DNA of 64,000 nucleotides from Marinobacter halotolerans (GCF_008795985.1 NZ_VMHP01000002.1:124001-188000); one strand, 5' to 3'. Positions 25,084 through 35,000 are shown, counted from the first letter of the stretch. Translations and numbers: made by a program. Notes: generated by a model not told the origin, from the sequence alone.

Positions 25084-27270
25084 ATGACCAACGAACACTC
25101 CCCGAAGGATCCGATTGAGGAACTGTCGGACGACGACCACATTCTTGCCCACGATGTCGATGAGGAGCCGGTCGAGGCCAACCGCCGGCTGTTTGATGGC
25201 TGGTTGCTGAAATTTGTGACCTTGCTGACGATCGGCTATTCGTCGTTTCATCTGTATTCACTAAACATTGCCCCCATGGAAACCTGGAGCTATCGCATCG
25301 TTCACGTCGCGGGCGCCCTGGTTCTTGGCTTTATTCTTTACGCCGGTGCCCGGTTCGCCACTCAGGAAGAGGGTGGTATCAGGCATAGGTGGACTACCTG
25401 GATGGGTAGCGTGGCACTGTTGCCCGCCCTTTATGCCCTCTACCAGACGTATTCATTCAGCCAGATCGTTGCCGGTGGTGCTCTGCGGATTCCGCCCGTG
25501 CTCGAGACCTGGCATTACGGCTGGCCACTGCTCGCGGCCACCTCGATCGGCATTATTCTGAGCTGGTTCCACCAGCGTGAACGTTCACGCTTCAGCGTGC
25601 CGGATCTGGTGCTGGTTGTCTGCTCGATTGCGGTAGCCGCCTATTTCCTGGTGGCCTATAACACCAACATGCGGATGACTACCGGCACCTCCTTCGCGCC
25701 CGTGGGTATTTCCTTTGCCGCCGTCGCCGGTTCGGCACTGATCCTCGAGCTGACCCGTCGGGTTGCGGGCCTGGCACTGGTGGTGATTGGCTTGGTGTTC
25801 CTGGTTTACGTGTTCGTCGGCCCCTATCTACCCGGTTTCCTGGGTTTCCCCGGGCTGTCGGTTCAGCGCTTTTTCAGCCAGGTCTATACGGATGCCGGTA
25901 TTCTGGGTCCCACCACGGCGGTATCTTCAACCTACATCATCCTGTTTATTGTCTTTGCGGCATTTCTACAGGCGTCGAAAGTGGGCGATTACTTTGTGAA
26001 CTTTGCGTTCGCCGCCGCTGGCCGTTCACGCGGTGGCCCGGCCAAGGTCGCCATCTTTGCCTCCGGCCTGATGGGCATGATCAACGGAACCAGCGCCGGT
26101 AACGTGGTTTCCACCGGCTCGTTGACGATTCCGCTGATGAAGAAAGTGGGCTATTCCAAGAAGTCGGCAGGTGCGGTGGAGGCCGCCGCTTCTACCGGTG
26201 GCCAGATCATGCCGCCGATCATGGGCGCTGGCGCCTTCATCATGGCGGAAATTACCGGTATTCCCTACACCGAAATTGCCATTGCGGCGATTATCCCTGC
26301 CGTTCTGTATTTTGCCTCGGTCTACTTTATGGTGGACTTTGAGGCGGCGAAACTGGGCATGCGTGGCATGCGTGAGGACGAGCTGCCAAAGCTTCGCAAG
26401 CTGATCAAACAGGTCTACCTGTTCATCCCCATTATCATCCTGATCTATGCACTGTTTCAGGGTTATTCGGTGATTCGCGCGGGTACGCTGGCGACGGTGT
26501 CCGCTGCGGTGGTGAGCTGGTTAACGCCCAATAAAATGGGCATCCGCGCGATTCTGCGGGCGCTGGATATCGCCTCTATGATGGCTATTCAGATTATCGT
26601 GGTCTGCGCGGCCGCCGGTATTATCGTCGGCGTAATCTCGCTGACCGGTGTGGGTGCCCGTTTCTCGGTGCTGCTGCTGGACGTGGCCCAGACCAGCCAG
26701 CTGCTGGCGCTGATTTTCGCCATGTTTATCTCTATCCTGCTGGGCATGGGGATGCCCACCACGGCTGCCTATGCCGTGGCGGCATCGGTGGTGGCGCCGG
26801 GCTTGGTAAAGCTGGGCATTGACCCGCTGACGGCGCATTTCTTCGTGTTCTACTTTGCTGTGGTGTCCGCCATCACGCCACCTGTTGCCCTGGCGTCCTA
26901 TGCGGCCGCCGGTATTTCCGGAGCCAATGCCATGGAAACCTCGGTGGCCTCGTTCCGGATTGGTATAGCGGCGTTCATTGTGCCTTTCATGTTCTTCTAC
27001 AACAGCGCGCTGTTGATGGACGGTGACTGGTTCGTGATCGCCCGGGCACTGGTGACCGCTACCTTTGGTGTGTACCTGCTCTCTGGCGGTGTGCTGGGCT
27101 GGTTCGGTAAGGTTGGTGCCGGTTGGCCGGTTCGTATCATGCTGATTGTGGCGGCACTGCTGATGATCGAAGGCGGCCTGTGGACTGACATGGCCGGTGT
27201 ATCGCTCGCAGTGATTTCCTTCCTGCTTCAGCGCCAGCGCAGGCTGCGTGTGGCGTCCACGCCGGCGTAG
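25084..27270 (+). CDS. TRAP transporter fused small/large membrane subunit
   Basis: 728 residues with many transmembrane helices. The N-terminal part (about residues 35-200) corresponds to the 4-helix DctQ-like subunit, preceded by a charged cytoplasmic tail, and the rest to the 12-helix DctM-like subunit with the conserved segments INGTSAGNVVSTGSLTIPLM and GMGMPTTAAYAVAASVVAPG. Fusion of the two is normal for TAXI-type systems. Uses a sodium or proton gradient to import the solute brought by the TAXI protein 90 bases upstream. A strong double hairpin and T-run follow the stop. Confidence 0.95.
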   Translation: MTNEHSPKDPIEELSDDDHILAHDVDEEPVEANRRLFDGWLLKFVTLLTIGYSSFHLYSLNIAPMETWSYRIVHVAGALVLGFILYAGARFATQEEGGIRHRWTTWMGSVALLPALYALYQTYSFSQIVAGGALRIPPVLETWHYGWPLLAATSIGIILSWFHQRERSRFSVPDLVLVVCSIAVAAYFLVAYNTNMRMTTGTSFAPVGISFAAVAGSALILELTRRVAGLALVVIGLVFLVYVFVGPYLPGFLGFPGLSVQRFFSQVYTDAGILGPTTAVSSTYIILFIVFAAFLQASKVGDYFVNFAFAAAGRSRGGPAKVAIFASGLMGMINGTSAGNVVSTGSLTIPLMKKVGYSKKSAGAVEAAASTGGQIMPPIMGAGAFIMAEITGIPYTEIAIAAIIPAVLYFASVYFMVDFEAAKLGMRGMREDELPKLRKLIKQVYLFIPIIILIYALFQGYSVIRAGTLATVSAAVVSWLTPNKMGIRAILRALDIASMMAIQIIVVCAAAGIIVGVISLTGVGARFSVLLLDVAQTSQLLALIFAMFISILLGMGMPTTAAYAVAASVVAPGLVKLGIDPLTAHFFVFYFAVVSAITPPVALASYAAAGISGANAMETSVASFRIGIAAFIVPFMFFYNSALLMDGDWFVIARALVTATFGVYLLSGGVLGWFGKVGAGWPVRIMLIVAALLMIEGGLWTDMAGVSLAVISFLLQRQRRLRVASTPA

Positions 27271-27278
27271 CCTATGCA

Positions 27279-27343
27279 GGGCAGGACAGCCGCTGCAATG
27301 TGCGGTTGTTCTGCCCGGTCCCTGACGCTACGCTAGCGTTTTT
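27279..27343 (+). terminator. Terminator of the TRAP operon
   Basis: A 15-bp stem with two G-T pairs (27279-27293 with 27302-27316, 8-base loop) is followed by a compact 6-bp hairpin ACGCTA/TAGCGT with a 3-base loop and then TTTT (27325-27343). The sensor kinase gene begins 18 bases later, so the regulatory pair is probably expressed partly by read-through or from its own promoter inside this region. Confidence 0.7.
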
Positions 27344-27360
27344 ATCAGGAACCGGTCTGT

Positions 27361-29175
27361 ATGTCTTACCGGATTGGCGCTTTTCTGGTTTTCTGCCTGA
27401 CCCTTCTGGTGTCCTGGACACTGGGCGGCTGGGTCGGTTATCGGCAAGTGGAACAGGAAAGCCTGGCGGAATCCTTCCGTTACCGTCAGCTGGTGGCTAA
27501 CGAGCTGAATCGCTACCTTCCCATTCCCGAACTGATGGCGGAACACCCGCTTCTGGAAGCGGCGTTGGCCGCGCCGGAAGACCCCGGGCTGATCCTTGAT
27601 GTAAACCAGGAAATGCAGCAGATGGCGGCCATTGTAGGCAGCTCCGATGTGTACCTTCTGGACACCACAGGGCTGACCATCGCGGCCAGCAATTATCGTC
27701 TGGAAACCAGTTTTGTGGGGCAGAGCTATCACTTTCGGCCCTATTTCAGTGACGCCATGGAAACCGGCGGCTCCGCGATCTATTTTGCCCTGGGCCAGAT
27801 GTCTGGTATCCGGGGCCTGTACTTTTCACACCCGATACGCGACGACGACGGCTCGATACTGGGGGTGATTGTGGTGAAAGTTCTGGTGCAGGAGCTGGAG
27901 TCCCAGTGGCACCGGCCGGCCTCGTCACAGGAGGCGGAAATGGTGGTGCTCGACCGGGCCGGCATCAGCTTTCTGGCCAGTAACCAGGCCTGGCTGTACC
28001 GGGATTTCAACGGCCCGGAATCTTCGCAATTGAGCGAGGCTTCCCGTCGGCGATATCCTGGCCGAACCTTGGACCCGATCAATTTCGCGGTGCTGAACAA
28101 GCCTTCAGGGTTGTCTGACCAATCCCGCAAGATCCTCATTCTGGACGAGGGTAATGGCAAGGAATACCTGAGTGTGCGGACACCGCTGCCCAGGCTGGAC
28201 TGGACCCTGCAGGTAATGGTGAGCACCCGTTCCGTGCTCTGGACCCGCTTCGGATTCCTGTTGGCAGGTGCGGCATTATTCTTTGGCGGGCTGCTGACCT
28301 GGCTGTACGTCCGTGAACGCTATCGCCGTGAGGCCGAGCTGGCCCACCGGGGTGAGCAATTGGAACGCAGTGTAGCCGAGCGGACGGCGGACCTGGAACG
28401 GTCGAACCTGCAGTTGCTGGAAGAGGTTCGTGAACGGGAACATGCCCAGAACGAGCTGCGGGAAACCCAGCATGAACTGATTCAGGCCGCCAAGCTTGCG
28501 GCGCTGGGGCAGATGTCGGCCGGCCTGAATCACGAGATGAATCAGCCGCTGACGGCGATCCAGACCTATGCGCGCAACAGCCGCCGGTTTCTGGAGAAAG
28601 GCGCGGCGGAAATGGTGGATTCCAATCTCATAGAAATAGTCAGCCTGTGCGACAAGATGGCGGAACTGACCCGTCAGTTCAAAGTCTTTGCCCGCAAGTC
28701 GGAAGGGCCCCCGACCATTGTGGATCTGCGGCTGGCGGTGGATGCGGCACTGAAGATCATTACTGCCCAGCAGAACAGCGCAAGTACCCTGATTCACTGG
28801 CAGCGGCCGTCTGAACCGGTACAGTGCCATGGGGACCTGATCCGTATCGAACAGGTGATGGTGAACCTGCTGGCCAATGCCGTTCAGGCCGCCGAGGAAC
28901 GGGAAACGCCGGAAATTTCCATCGACATCACGGAAGATGAGCATCACTGGTACTGTACAGTGCGCGATAACGGCTCCGGTCTTCCCGGAAAAACCGAGCA
29001 GGTGTTCGAGCCCTTTTTCACCACCAAGTCGGTGAAGCAGGGGTTGGGCCTGGGGCTGTCGATTTCACGACAGATTGTCGATGCCCTGGGCGGCCGGCTT
29101 ACCGGCCAGAACCGGGAAGACGGGCCGGGTGCTGAATTTGTATTAACCCTGAAAAAGCGGGAGACCAGGGAATGA
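27361..29175 (+). CDS. DctB-like sensor histidine kinase
   Basis: 604 residues. Transmembrane helices at about residues 7-28 and 297-317 flank a periplasmic double-Cache-type domain, followed by a coiled coil (about 322-375), HisKA with the phospho-acceptor His391 in AGLNHEMNQPLTAI, and an ATPase domain with NLLANAVQAAEE (N box) and DNGSGLP. This is the layout of DctB, which senses C4-dicarboxylates in rhizobia and pseudomonads. Its stop overlaps the response regulator start (ATGA). Placed directly after the TAXI-TRAP genes, it most likely senses their substrate. Confidence 0.93.
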   Translation: MSYRIGAFLVFCLTLLVSWTLGGWVGYRQVEQESLAESFRYRQLVANELNRYLPIPELMAEHPLLEAALAAPEDPGLILDVNQEMQQMAAIVGSSDVYLLDTTGLTIAASNYRLETSFVGQSYHFRPYFSDAMETGGSAIYFALGQMSGIRGLYFSHPIRDDDGSILGVIVVKVLVQELESQWHRPASSQEAEMVVLDRAGISFLASNQAWLYRDFNGPESSQLSEASRRRYPGRTLDPINFAVLNKPSGLSDQSRKILILDEGNGKEYLSVRTPLPRLDWTLQVMVSTRSVLWTRFGFLLAGAALFFGGLLTWLYVRERYRREAELAHRGEQLERSVAERTADLERSNLQLLEEVREREHAQNELRETQHELIQAAKLAALGQMSAGLNHEMNQPLTAIQTYARNSRRFLEKGAAEMVDSNLIEIVSLCDKMAELTRQFKVFARKSEGPPTIVDLRLAVDAALKIITAQQNSASTLIHWQRPSEPVQCHGDLIRIEQVMVNLLANAVQAAEERETPEISIDITEDEHHWYCTVRDNGSGLPGKTEQVFEPFFTTKSVKQGLGLGLSISRQIVDALGGRLTGQNREDGPGAEFVLTLKKRETRE

Positions 29176-30524
29176 CCGAAACATCGGTAATTTTTGTGGA
29201 TGATGACCCGCACATCCGTCAGGCCATCGCCCAGACACTGACTCTGGAAGATCTGCCGGTGGAATGTTTTGCTGATGCCCGAACCGGGCTCGGAAGTATC
29301 ACCCCGGATTACAACGGGGTGGTTCTTTGCGACTACAACATGCCGGAAATGGATGGGCTGGAAATGCTGGACGCCATCCGCGCGATCGACAACGCCATTC
29401 CGGTGATCATTCTCACCGGCCAGGGTGACATCAGCACCGCCGTCACCGCCATGCAGCAGGGCGCCTACGACTTCATTGAAAAGCCCTTTGATCACGACGA
29501 ACTGATCGAATTGCTGCGCCACGCCCTGGAAAAGCGCCAGCTAGCGCTTGAAAACCGCCGTCTGAAGGCCCAGCTCAAGCATCTGGCACGGCCTGGGCCA
29601 CGTCTGCTGGGTAACTCCTCCGGCATGCGGAAAGTCATGGCCACCATTGATCCGATTCTGGATATCTCCGCCAACATCCTGCTCCACGGCGAGACCGGTT
29701 CCGGCAAGGATGCGCTGGCCCGTTATATCCATGAAAGCAGCGCCCGTGGTGCCCACAATTTCGTTGCCATCAACTGCGGGGCGGTGCCGGAGAACCTGAT
29801 TGAAAGCGAGCTGTTCGGTCACGAGGCCGGCGCTTTTACCGGCGCCGACAAACGCCGCATTGGCAAGATCGAGCATGCAAACCACGGCACCCTGTTCCTG
29901 GATGAGGTGGAAAGCATGCCCCTGGCGCTACAGGTGAAGCTGCTGCGAGTGCTTGAAGAGCAGCGGGTCGAGCGGCTGGGAAGCAACAAAGTTCAGGAAG
30001 TGGATGTCAGAATCATCGCCGCCACCAAGGCCGATCTGAAGGCTCTCAGCGACGAGGGGGAATTCCGCCCGGATCTGTATTACCGTCTGAATGTGGTGAA
30101 GGTGGATATCCCGCCGCTGCGGGAGCGCAAGGACGACATCCCCATGCTGTTCCATCACTTCGTGCTGATCGCAGCCGCCCGTTACGACCGTGAAAGTATC
30201 CCTTTGGACGTCAGTCAGGCGGCGCGCCTGATGCAGCATTCCTGGCCGGGTAACGTGAGGGAGTTACGAAACCTGGCTGAACGCTATGTGTTACTGGGGC
30301 CGGCGGCTCTGGACGAAAACGACCCGTCTTCAGCCACCAACGTACCCGGTCGCCAGACCCTGTCGGAGATGATGGATGCTCTGGAGCGGTCGGCCATTAT
30401 AAGTGCCCTCAATGCCTGCCAGGGCAGCATTAAGGACACCATGGTGCAACTGGGCATTGCCCGCAAAACGCTTTACGACAAGATGAGAAAGCACGGGCTG
30501 GACAAGGCGCAGTTCAAGGACTGA
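29172..30524 (+). CDS. DctD-like sigma-54-dependent response regulator
   Basis: 450 residues: receiver domain with phospho-acceptor Asp54 (LCDYNMPEMDG), AAA+ ATPase with Walker A GETGSGKD and the sigma-54 contact loop GAFTGA, and a C-terminal Fis-type helix-turn-helix (CQGSIKDTMVQLGIARKTLYDK). It needs sigma-54 and binds upstream enhancers. The best target in the window is the -24/-12 promoter at 23926-23941 before the TAXI gene. It overlaps the 3' end of the convergent diguanylate cyclase gene by 11 bases. Confidence 0.95.
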   Translation: MTETSVIFVDDDPHIRQAIAQTLTLEDLPVECFADARTGLGSITPDYNGVVLCDYNMPEMDGLEMLDAIRAIDNAIPVIILTGQGDISTAVTAMQQGAYDFIEKPFDHDELIELLRHALEKRQLALENRRLKAQLKHLARPGPRLLGNSSGMRKVMATIDPILDISANILLHGETGSGKDALARYIHESSARGAHNFVAINCGAVPENLIESELFGHEAGAFTGADKRRIGKIEHANHGTLFLDEVESMPLALQVKLLRVLEEQRVERLGSNKVQEVDVRIIAATKADLKALSDEGEFRPDLYYRLNVVKVDIPPLRERKDDIPMLFHHFVLIAAARYDRESIPLDVSQAARLMQHSWPGNVRELRNLAERYVLLGPAALDENDPSSATNVPGRQTLSEMMDALERSAIISALNACQGSIKDTMVQLGIARKTLYDKMRKHGLDKAQFKD

Positions 30525-32094
30525 GTCTGCCATTATTCGACTCATACTCCACCCGGTTTCTTCCCAATTCCTTGGCTCTGTAGAGGGCCTTGTCTGCCGT
30601 CTGAATCAGGTCTGAGCTGGTGAAATCCTGGGAGGGGATCACCGCTGACACGCCAATGCTGACGGTAATGACCGGTGCCGTGCTGCTTTCGGAGTGTTCG
30701 ATTCCGGCATTATCTATCGATTCCAGCAGTCCGTGGGCGATGTCCAGGGCGGCCTCGGCGTCTGTGCCGGGCAGTACGATCAGAAACTCTTCGCCACCGA
30801 AGCGAGCGACCATGTCAGAGTCGCGCTTTGCTGCGCCTTCCAGTAACCGCGCGATCTGCTCCAGGCATTGATCGCCGGCAAGATGGCCGTAGTGGTCGTT
30901 GTAGGCTTTGAAGTGGTCGATATCGATCAGCATTACCGCCAGCGGGTCGCCGGTGCGGGTCAGAATATGCCAGGCCTGTGCCAGTTTTTTGTCCAGCGCC
31001 AGTCGGTTGAAAAGGCCGGTCAGCGGGTCTGTCTCGGTCAGCTTTTTCATCTCTTTATTGTTGGACTCGATCACCCCAAGCATGGCGTTGAATTCCTGCG
31101 ACAGGGCCCCGATCTCATCTTCGTTTCTGATGTGCGCCCTCAGTGAATAATCCATGGCACCGGAAATTTCAGCGATGTCGTTTTTCAGGTCCAGGATTGG
31201 CCTGATCACAAGCACGCGGAACAGCACCAGCAGGATGGCTGACATCAACAGACTGAGCATCACGAACAGGACAATGCCGTAAACGGTAATGTCGCCGCCA
31301 AGCCGGGTAATGTCCCGGTTCAGAATGGTAGAGACCCGGAGCTCGGGCACGCCATTTATGGTCATGATTTTTGACGCCGACAGTTGGTCTTCACTGAGCG
31401 CCCTTATGGCATAGGCGCCTGTAGGGTCGGAATCAGCGCTGCCATTGGCCATAGACACCGAGAAATCCAGCACGATCTGTTCGGCTAGCGTGTCGATGCG
31501 TTGTTCGCTGAGTAACTGCCCGAACATGACATAACCCCGTGGCTCGCCGGTCCCGTCGCTTTTATGGATGGGGCGCATGGCGAACAGCAACGGCGTGTCG
31601 TCGATGTTGAGAACGCCGGTAATCCTCCGGTCGTCGATGGGTGCGCTGGGGTCGATATCACGGCTGAGCCTGGCAAGGGTAGGACGGAGGCTGGCCAGGT
31701 AAGGGTCAATCAGGTTGGTGTCGTACTCTTCCGCCTGGTAATCAAAGTATCCGCCCCAGACCAGGTTGTTATCGTTATCCAGGAACAGCGCCATCTGGAT
31801 GCCGTAGTTCAGAAAGGTATCGGCGCTCAGGTTGGATTCGACAAAGGCGTCGTTGCCGTCTTCGATAAAGCGGTAGGTATCATCCCAGGAGGACCAGTCA
31901 TAGACGGTAAAATCGATGATATCGATCTCGCCATGGAGGCGTCTTACCACGCGGTCGATGTTATCCCGGGCGTAGTCGATCTCGATTTTGCTAAAGGCCG
32001 GATACACCAGTTTCTGCTGTATGAAATAGGCCGCCAGGGACAGGAGCAGGGCCATCAGCAGAATGGGAATCGTTGTTTTTGTCGAGATCGACAT
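30514..32094 (-). CDS. CHASE4-HAMP-GGDEF diguanylate cyclase
   Basis: 526 residues from ATG 32094 (AGGAAG about 9 bases upstream; the in-frame GTG at 32103 is too close to it). Transmembrane helix at about residues 8-25, periplasmic CHASE4 domain (YDWSSWDDTYRFIEDG is typical), second helix near 250-272, HAMP, and a C-terminal GGDEF domain with active GGEEF. The inhibitory I-site RxxD (RDSD) lies five residues before GGEEF, so product feedback is expected. It makes cyclic di-GMP in response to an unknown extracytoplasmic signal. No EAL domain. Confidence 0.95.
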   Translation of the reverse strand: MSISTKTTIPILLMALLLSLAAYFIQQKLVYPAFSKIEIDYARDNIDRVVRRLHGEIDIIDFTVYDWSSWDDTYRFIEDGNDAFVESNLSADTFLNYGIQMALFLDNDNNLVWGGYFDYQAEEYDTNLIDPYLASLRPTLARLSRDIDPSAPIDDRRITGVLNIDDTPLLFAMRPIHKSDGTGEPRGYVMFGQLLSEQRIDTLAEQIVLDFSVSMANGSADSDPTGAYAIRALSEDQLSASKIMTINGVPELRVSTILNRDITRLGGDITVYGIVLFVMLSLLMSAILLVLFRVLVIRPILDLKNDIAEISGAMDYSLRAHIRNEDEIGALSQEFNAMLGVIESNNKEMKKLTETDPLTGLFNRLALDKKLAQAWHILTRTGDPLAVMLIDIDHFKAYNDHYGHLAGDQCLEQIARLLEGAAKRDSDMVARFGGEEFLIVLPGTDAEAALDIAHGLLESIDNAGIEHSESSTAPVITVSIGVSAVIPSQDFTSSDLIQTADKALYRAKELGRNRVEYESNNGRLSP

Positions 32095-32133
32095 AGACCA
32101 CACTTCCTGTCTTACGCCGGCCCTGCCTGACGG

Positions 32134-33519
32134 CTAGAGATTCGCCTCTGCGTATTCGGCCAGTACTGAACGTGGTACGCCCTGAAGGTGGATATGACCG
32201 CCGTGCCGGAAGCTCTTGAAGCGTTCGGTCATGTAGGTCAGGCCGGAACTCAGAGCGCTCAGGTAGGGCGTGTCTATCTGCGCCAGGTTGCCCAGGCAGA
32301 TCACCTTCGATCCGTTGCCGGCACGGGTAATGATAGTCTTGATCTGATGCGGCGTCAGGTTCTGGGATTCGTCTATGATGATCAGGCTGTGCTGGAAGCT
32401 GCGGCCGCGAATGTAATTCATGGATTTGAAGTGCAGCGGCACCTTGCTGAGGATGTAGTCCACGCTGGCGGTCATGTTCTCGTCGTCTTCGTGCAGGGCC
32501 TCCAGGTTGTCCACAATGGCGCCCAGCCAGGGTTCCATTTTCTCCGCTTCGGTGCCGGGCAGAAAGCCGATGTCTTCGTCCAGACCCTGAGTGCTGCGAG
32601 TGGCGATAATACGCTTGTAGAGCTTGCTGGCCACGGTCATTTCGATGCAGGCGGCCAGGGCCAGAATGGTTTTACCGGAACCGGCGGAGCCGGTCAGGTT
32701 GACCAGATGGATGTCCGGGTCCAGCAGAAGGTTCAGCGCGATTGCCTGGTAGACGTCCCGGGGCATCAGGCCCCAGACTTCCTCATTCATCAGGTCGTGC
32801 TGATGCAGGTCGCGGATCACCAGCTGGTCCTCGCTTAGATCCGACACCTTGCCTACAAACCCCTGCTCGTCGATCACAAACTCGTTGATGGTCAGCTTTG
32901 CGAGGTCGCCTTCGCGGCGAAGAATGTGCTCGGTAATGCCTTCGCGCTGGATGGTCTCGACTTTCTCGATGGTGTCCCAGAAAGAATTGGCGAATTCCTT
33001 ATAGCCCTTTGGCAGCAGATCGATATCGTCCAGCAGCATGTCGTTGTGATAGTCCTGGGCTTCCACGCCAAAGCCCCGGGCTTTAAGCCGCATGTTGATG
33101 TCTTTGCTGACCAGGATGATGTCCCGCGACTTGTGCCGGCTCTGCAGCGCCGCCAGGGTATTGATGATCTTGTTGTCGTTCAGGTGCTCCGGCAGGCCGT
33201 GGTTGCCGTGGTGTTCGGTGCTCATCAGTATCGACAGGGCGCCCAGCGGCTCGGCTTTCTTTCCCCGCACGATGGGCACGCCTTTTTCAATATCGCCCGG
33301 GCTGGCATCGCCCAGTAATTTATCGATATTGCGTATAGCCTGGCGGCAGTCGGCGGCCACGGCCTGTTTGCCGGACTTGAGGCTGTCTAGTTCTTCAAGG
33401 ACGGTCATCGGAATGATGACATCGTGTTCTTCGAAATTCAGGAGGGCGTTGGGATCGTGGATCAGGACGTTGGTGTCGAGGACATACATTTTTCTGCGAG
33501 CCTGCGGTGCTCTTGGCAT
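32134..33519 (-). CDS. PhoH family protein with PIN domain (PhoH2 type)
   Basis: 461 residues. An N-terminal PIN ribonuclease domain (YVLDTNVLIHDPNAL with its acidic residues) is joined to a C-terminal PhoH ATPase with Walker A GSAGSGKTILALA and Walker B SLIIIDESQNLTP. Such PIN-PhoH fusions act as ATP-dependent RNA helicase/ribonucleases. The start is set at ATG 33519 with AGAGG upstream at a slightly long distance; the ATG at 33492, which begins directly with MYVLDTN, is a possible alternative. The CBS protein gene lies just upstream on the same strand. No Pho box is seen before it, so its name is historical. Confidence 0.92.
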   Translation of the reverse strand: MPRAPQARRKMYVLDTNVLIHDPNALLNFEEHDVIIPMTVLEELDSLKSGKQAVAADCRQAIRNIDKLLGDASPGDIEKGVPIVRGKKAEPLGALSILMSTEHHGNHGLPEHLNDNKIINTLAALQSRHKSRDIILVSKDINMRLKARGFGVEAQDYHNDMLLDDIDLLPKGYKEFANSFWDTIEKVETIQREGITEHILRREGDLAKLTINEFVIDEQGFVGKVSDLSEDQLVIRDLHQHDLMNEEVWGLMPRDVYQAIALNLLLDPDIHLVNLTGSAGSGKTILALAACIEMTVASKLYKRIIATRSTQGLDEDIGFLPGTEAEKMEPWLGAIVDNLEALHEDDENMTASVDYILSKVPLHFKSMNYIRGRSFQHSLIIIDESQNLTPHQIKTIITRAGNGSKVICLGNLAQIDTPYLSALSSGLTYMTERFKSFRHGGHIHLQGVPRSVLAEYAEANL

Positions 33520-33549
33520 AGGGTGCAATACCTCTCTTTTCAGACTGGC

Positions 33550-34044
33550 TCAGCCGTTCCCGGCACAGCGTTTGGTGAGCTCCTTGTCGGAGATCAGTTT
33601 CAGCATATCGTAGGTGGTTACGATACCCGTAATCTTTTTCCCTTTGGTAATAAAGATACGGTGAAGGTGTTCCTTCATCATGACATCGGCGATGTCCTGC
33701 ACCGGAGTCTGTTCGTCCACCGACAGCACAAGGGGCGTCATGATGTCCCGGACTTCCACGGGAACCTTGCCCATTTCCTCGAAAATGACCATTCGAAGGC
33801 GGCGGGCCTCCTGCTCTTCCTCTTCGGTCATGCGGGTTCTGGCGCTTTCGTCGCGGTTGGCGTTCCAGCGGAACTCGGTGATGTCCTTGAGAGTGGCAAT
33901 GCCGACTATGTCGCCGTCATCATCGATGACCGGGCTGCCGGTAATTTCATTGTCGGTCAGAAACCGTGCCAGACGGTCCATTGTCCATGACTGGGGTACG
34001 GCTTTGATGCTGGGGGTCATGATCTCGTAGGCGAGAACGGTCAT
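33550..34044 (-). CDS. CBS-domain pair protein
   Basis: 164 residues made up of two CBS modules: residues about 7-62 (EIMTPSIKAVPQ) and 98-158 (DIMTPLVLSVDEQTPVQDIA), joined by a Glu/Arg-rich helix. CBS pairs bind adenine nucleotides and act as energy or ionic-strength sensors. It has no catalytic domain of its own and its partner is unknown; it stands 30 bases before the PhoH gene and is probably co-transcribed with it. Confidence 0.9.
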   Translation of the reverse strand: MTVLAYEIMTPSIKAVPQSWTMDRLARFLTDNEITGSPVIDDDGDIVGIATLKDITEFRWNANRDESARTRMTEEEEQEARRLRMVIFEEMGKVPVEVRDIMTPLVLSVDEQTPVQDIADVMMKEHLHRIFITKGKKITGIVTTYDMLKLISDKELTKRCAGNG

Positions 34045-34093
34045 CGACGTTCGGGCTCCGTGGCTTCCGTTAAACTAGAGCTTAGCTGTTCCG

Positions 34094-34843
34094 TCAGGAG
34101 TCGTCATCCCCTGATTTTGGTTCTGTTTTCCCGGGGACGACGGCGGTCAGTTTTCCTTCCTCGTCGTACACCAGCTCATAATTCTGGTAACGCGTTTTTC
34201 CCGCTACCCGTTCCAGTTGTTCCATGGACTTGATGGGAATATCCACCAGCAGGGAGTTGACCAGCCAGCCGGGTATAGACCCGTTGGGGTCGGTGTGCTG
34301 GATCCAGATCATGCGTGTCTTGTCGCCCAATGGGACAAAGCGATAGTAGGTATCTGAGCTGTCGACCCGGACCAGGCCTTCTTTGTTATCAAGGCGTTGG
34401 GGAACGGCGTTCAGGTCCATGACGATTTCGCCGTCTTCACGGCTGCCGTGGGTGCGGATACGCAACACGTAGTCCCGGTCAGCCACGGGCCAGGGCATAT
34501 TGTTGACCGAATAGGCGTAGCGGTCATAGAAATCGCCTTCGCCGAAGGCATGGGATTCCGAACAGTTGTGAACCCACTCCACGCAGGATTTCGGATTAAC
34601 CATCACCGCCATAAGGTTTTCAATGGGCACGTCCAGCATCGCCACGGCTTTGAAAGCCTGAAAGCTGGAGTTGGGCTGGTCCATGGTGTATACCCGAATG
34701 GCGTCGGTCTCCTTGCGCAGCGTCCAGGAGTCTGCATCTTCCGGTGGTAATTGGGCGGCGGCTGTCAGAAGAGGAAAGATCAGGGCCAGGACAATCACTG
34801 ACCGCCGAACAGCTTGCGTGCTCGGGTTATGCATTTCAGACAC
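34094..34843 (-). CDS. Exported START-domain protein
   Basis: 249 residues. An N-terminal hydrophobic segment (about residues 14-30, ending TAAA) looks like a Sec signal peptide. The rest matches the bacterial START lipid-binding fold: DSWTLRKETDAIRVYT, the central ADRDYVLRIR region and SIPGWLVNSLL followed by a long C-terminal helix. It probably binds a hydrophobic ligand in the periplasm. A short polar tail rich in Asp and Lys ends the protein. It is separated by about 50 bases from the CBS protein gene downstream on the same strand. Confidence 0.85.
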   Translation of the reverse strand: MSEMHNPSTQAVRRSVIVLALIFPLLTAAAQLPPEDADSWTLRKETDAIRVYTMDQPNSSFQAFKAVAMLDVPIENLMAVMVNPKSCVEWVHNCSESHAFGEGDFYDRYAYSVNNMPWPVADRDYVLRIRTHGSREDGEIVMDLNAVPQRLDNKEGLVRVDSSDTYYRFVPLGDKTRMIWIQHTDPNGSIPGWLVNSLLVDIPIKSMEQLERVAGKTRYQNYELVYDEEGKLTAVVPGKTEPKSGDDDS

Positions 34844-35000
34844 TTCCTTGAGAATGAAGGCGGCAGCTTAACATGCCTCCTGCCTGTTCAGAGGAAGCCG
34901 ATACGGGGTTTGTGAACTGGGTATCTGATCCGGCCGGGGCAGGCCATTTCTGGCCTGATTTGCCGCTTGGCAAACCGTTGCGCCGGTGAGCGGGATCGGG

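Noticed and set aside
34940..34957. Inverted repeat CAGGCCA-TTTC-TGGCCTG downstream of minE as a terminator
   Set aside because: A 7-bp stem without a T-run on the minus strand; too weak to call.
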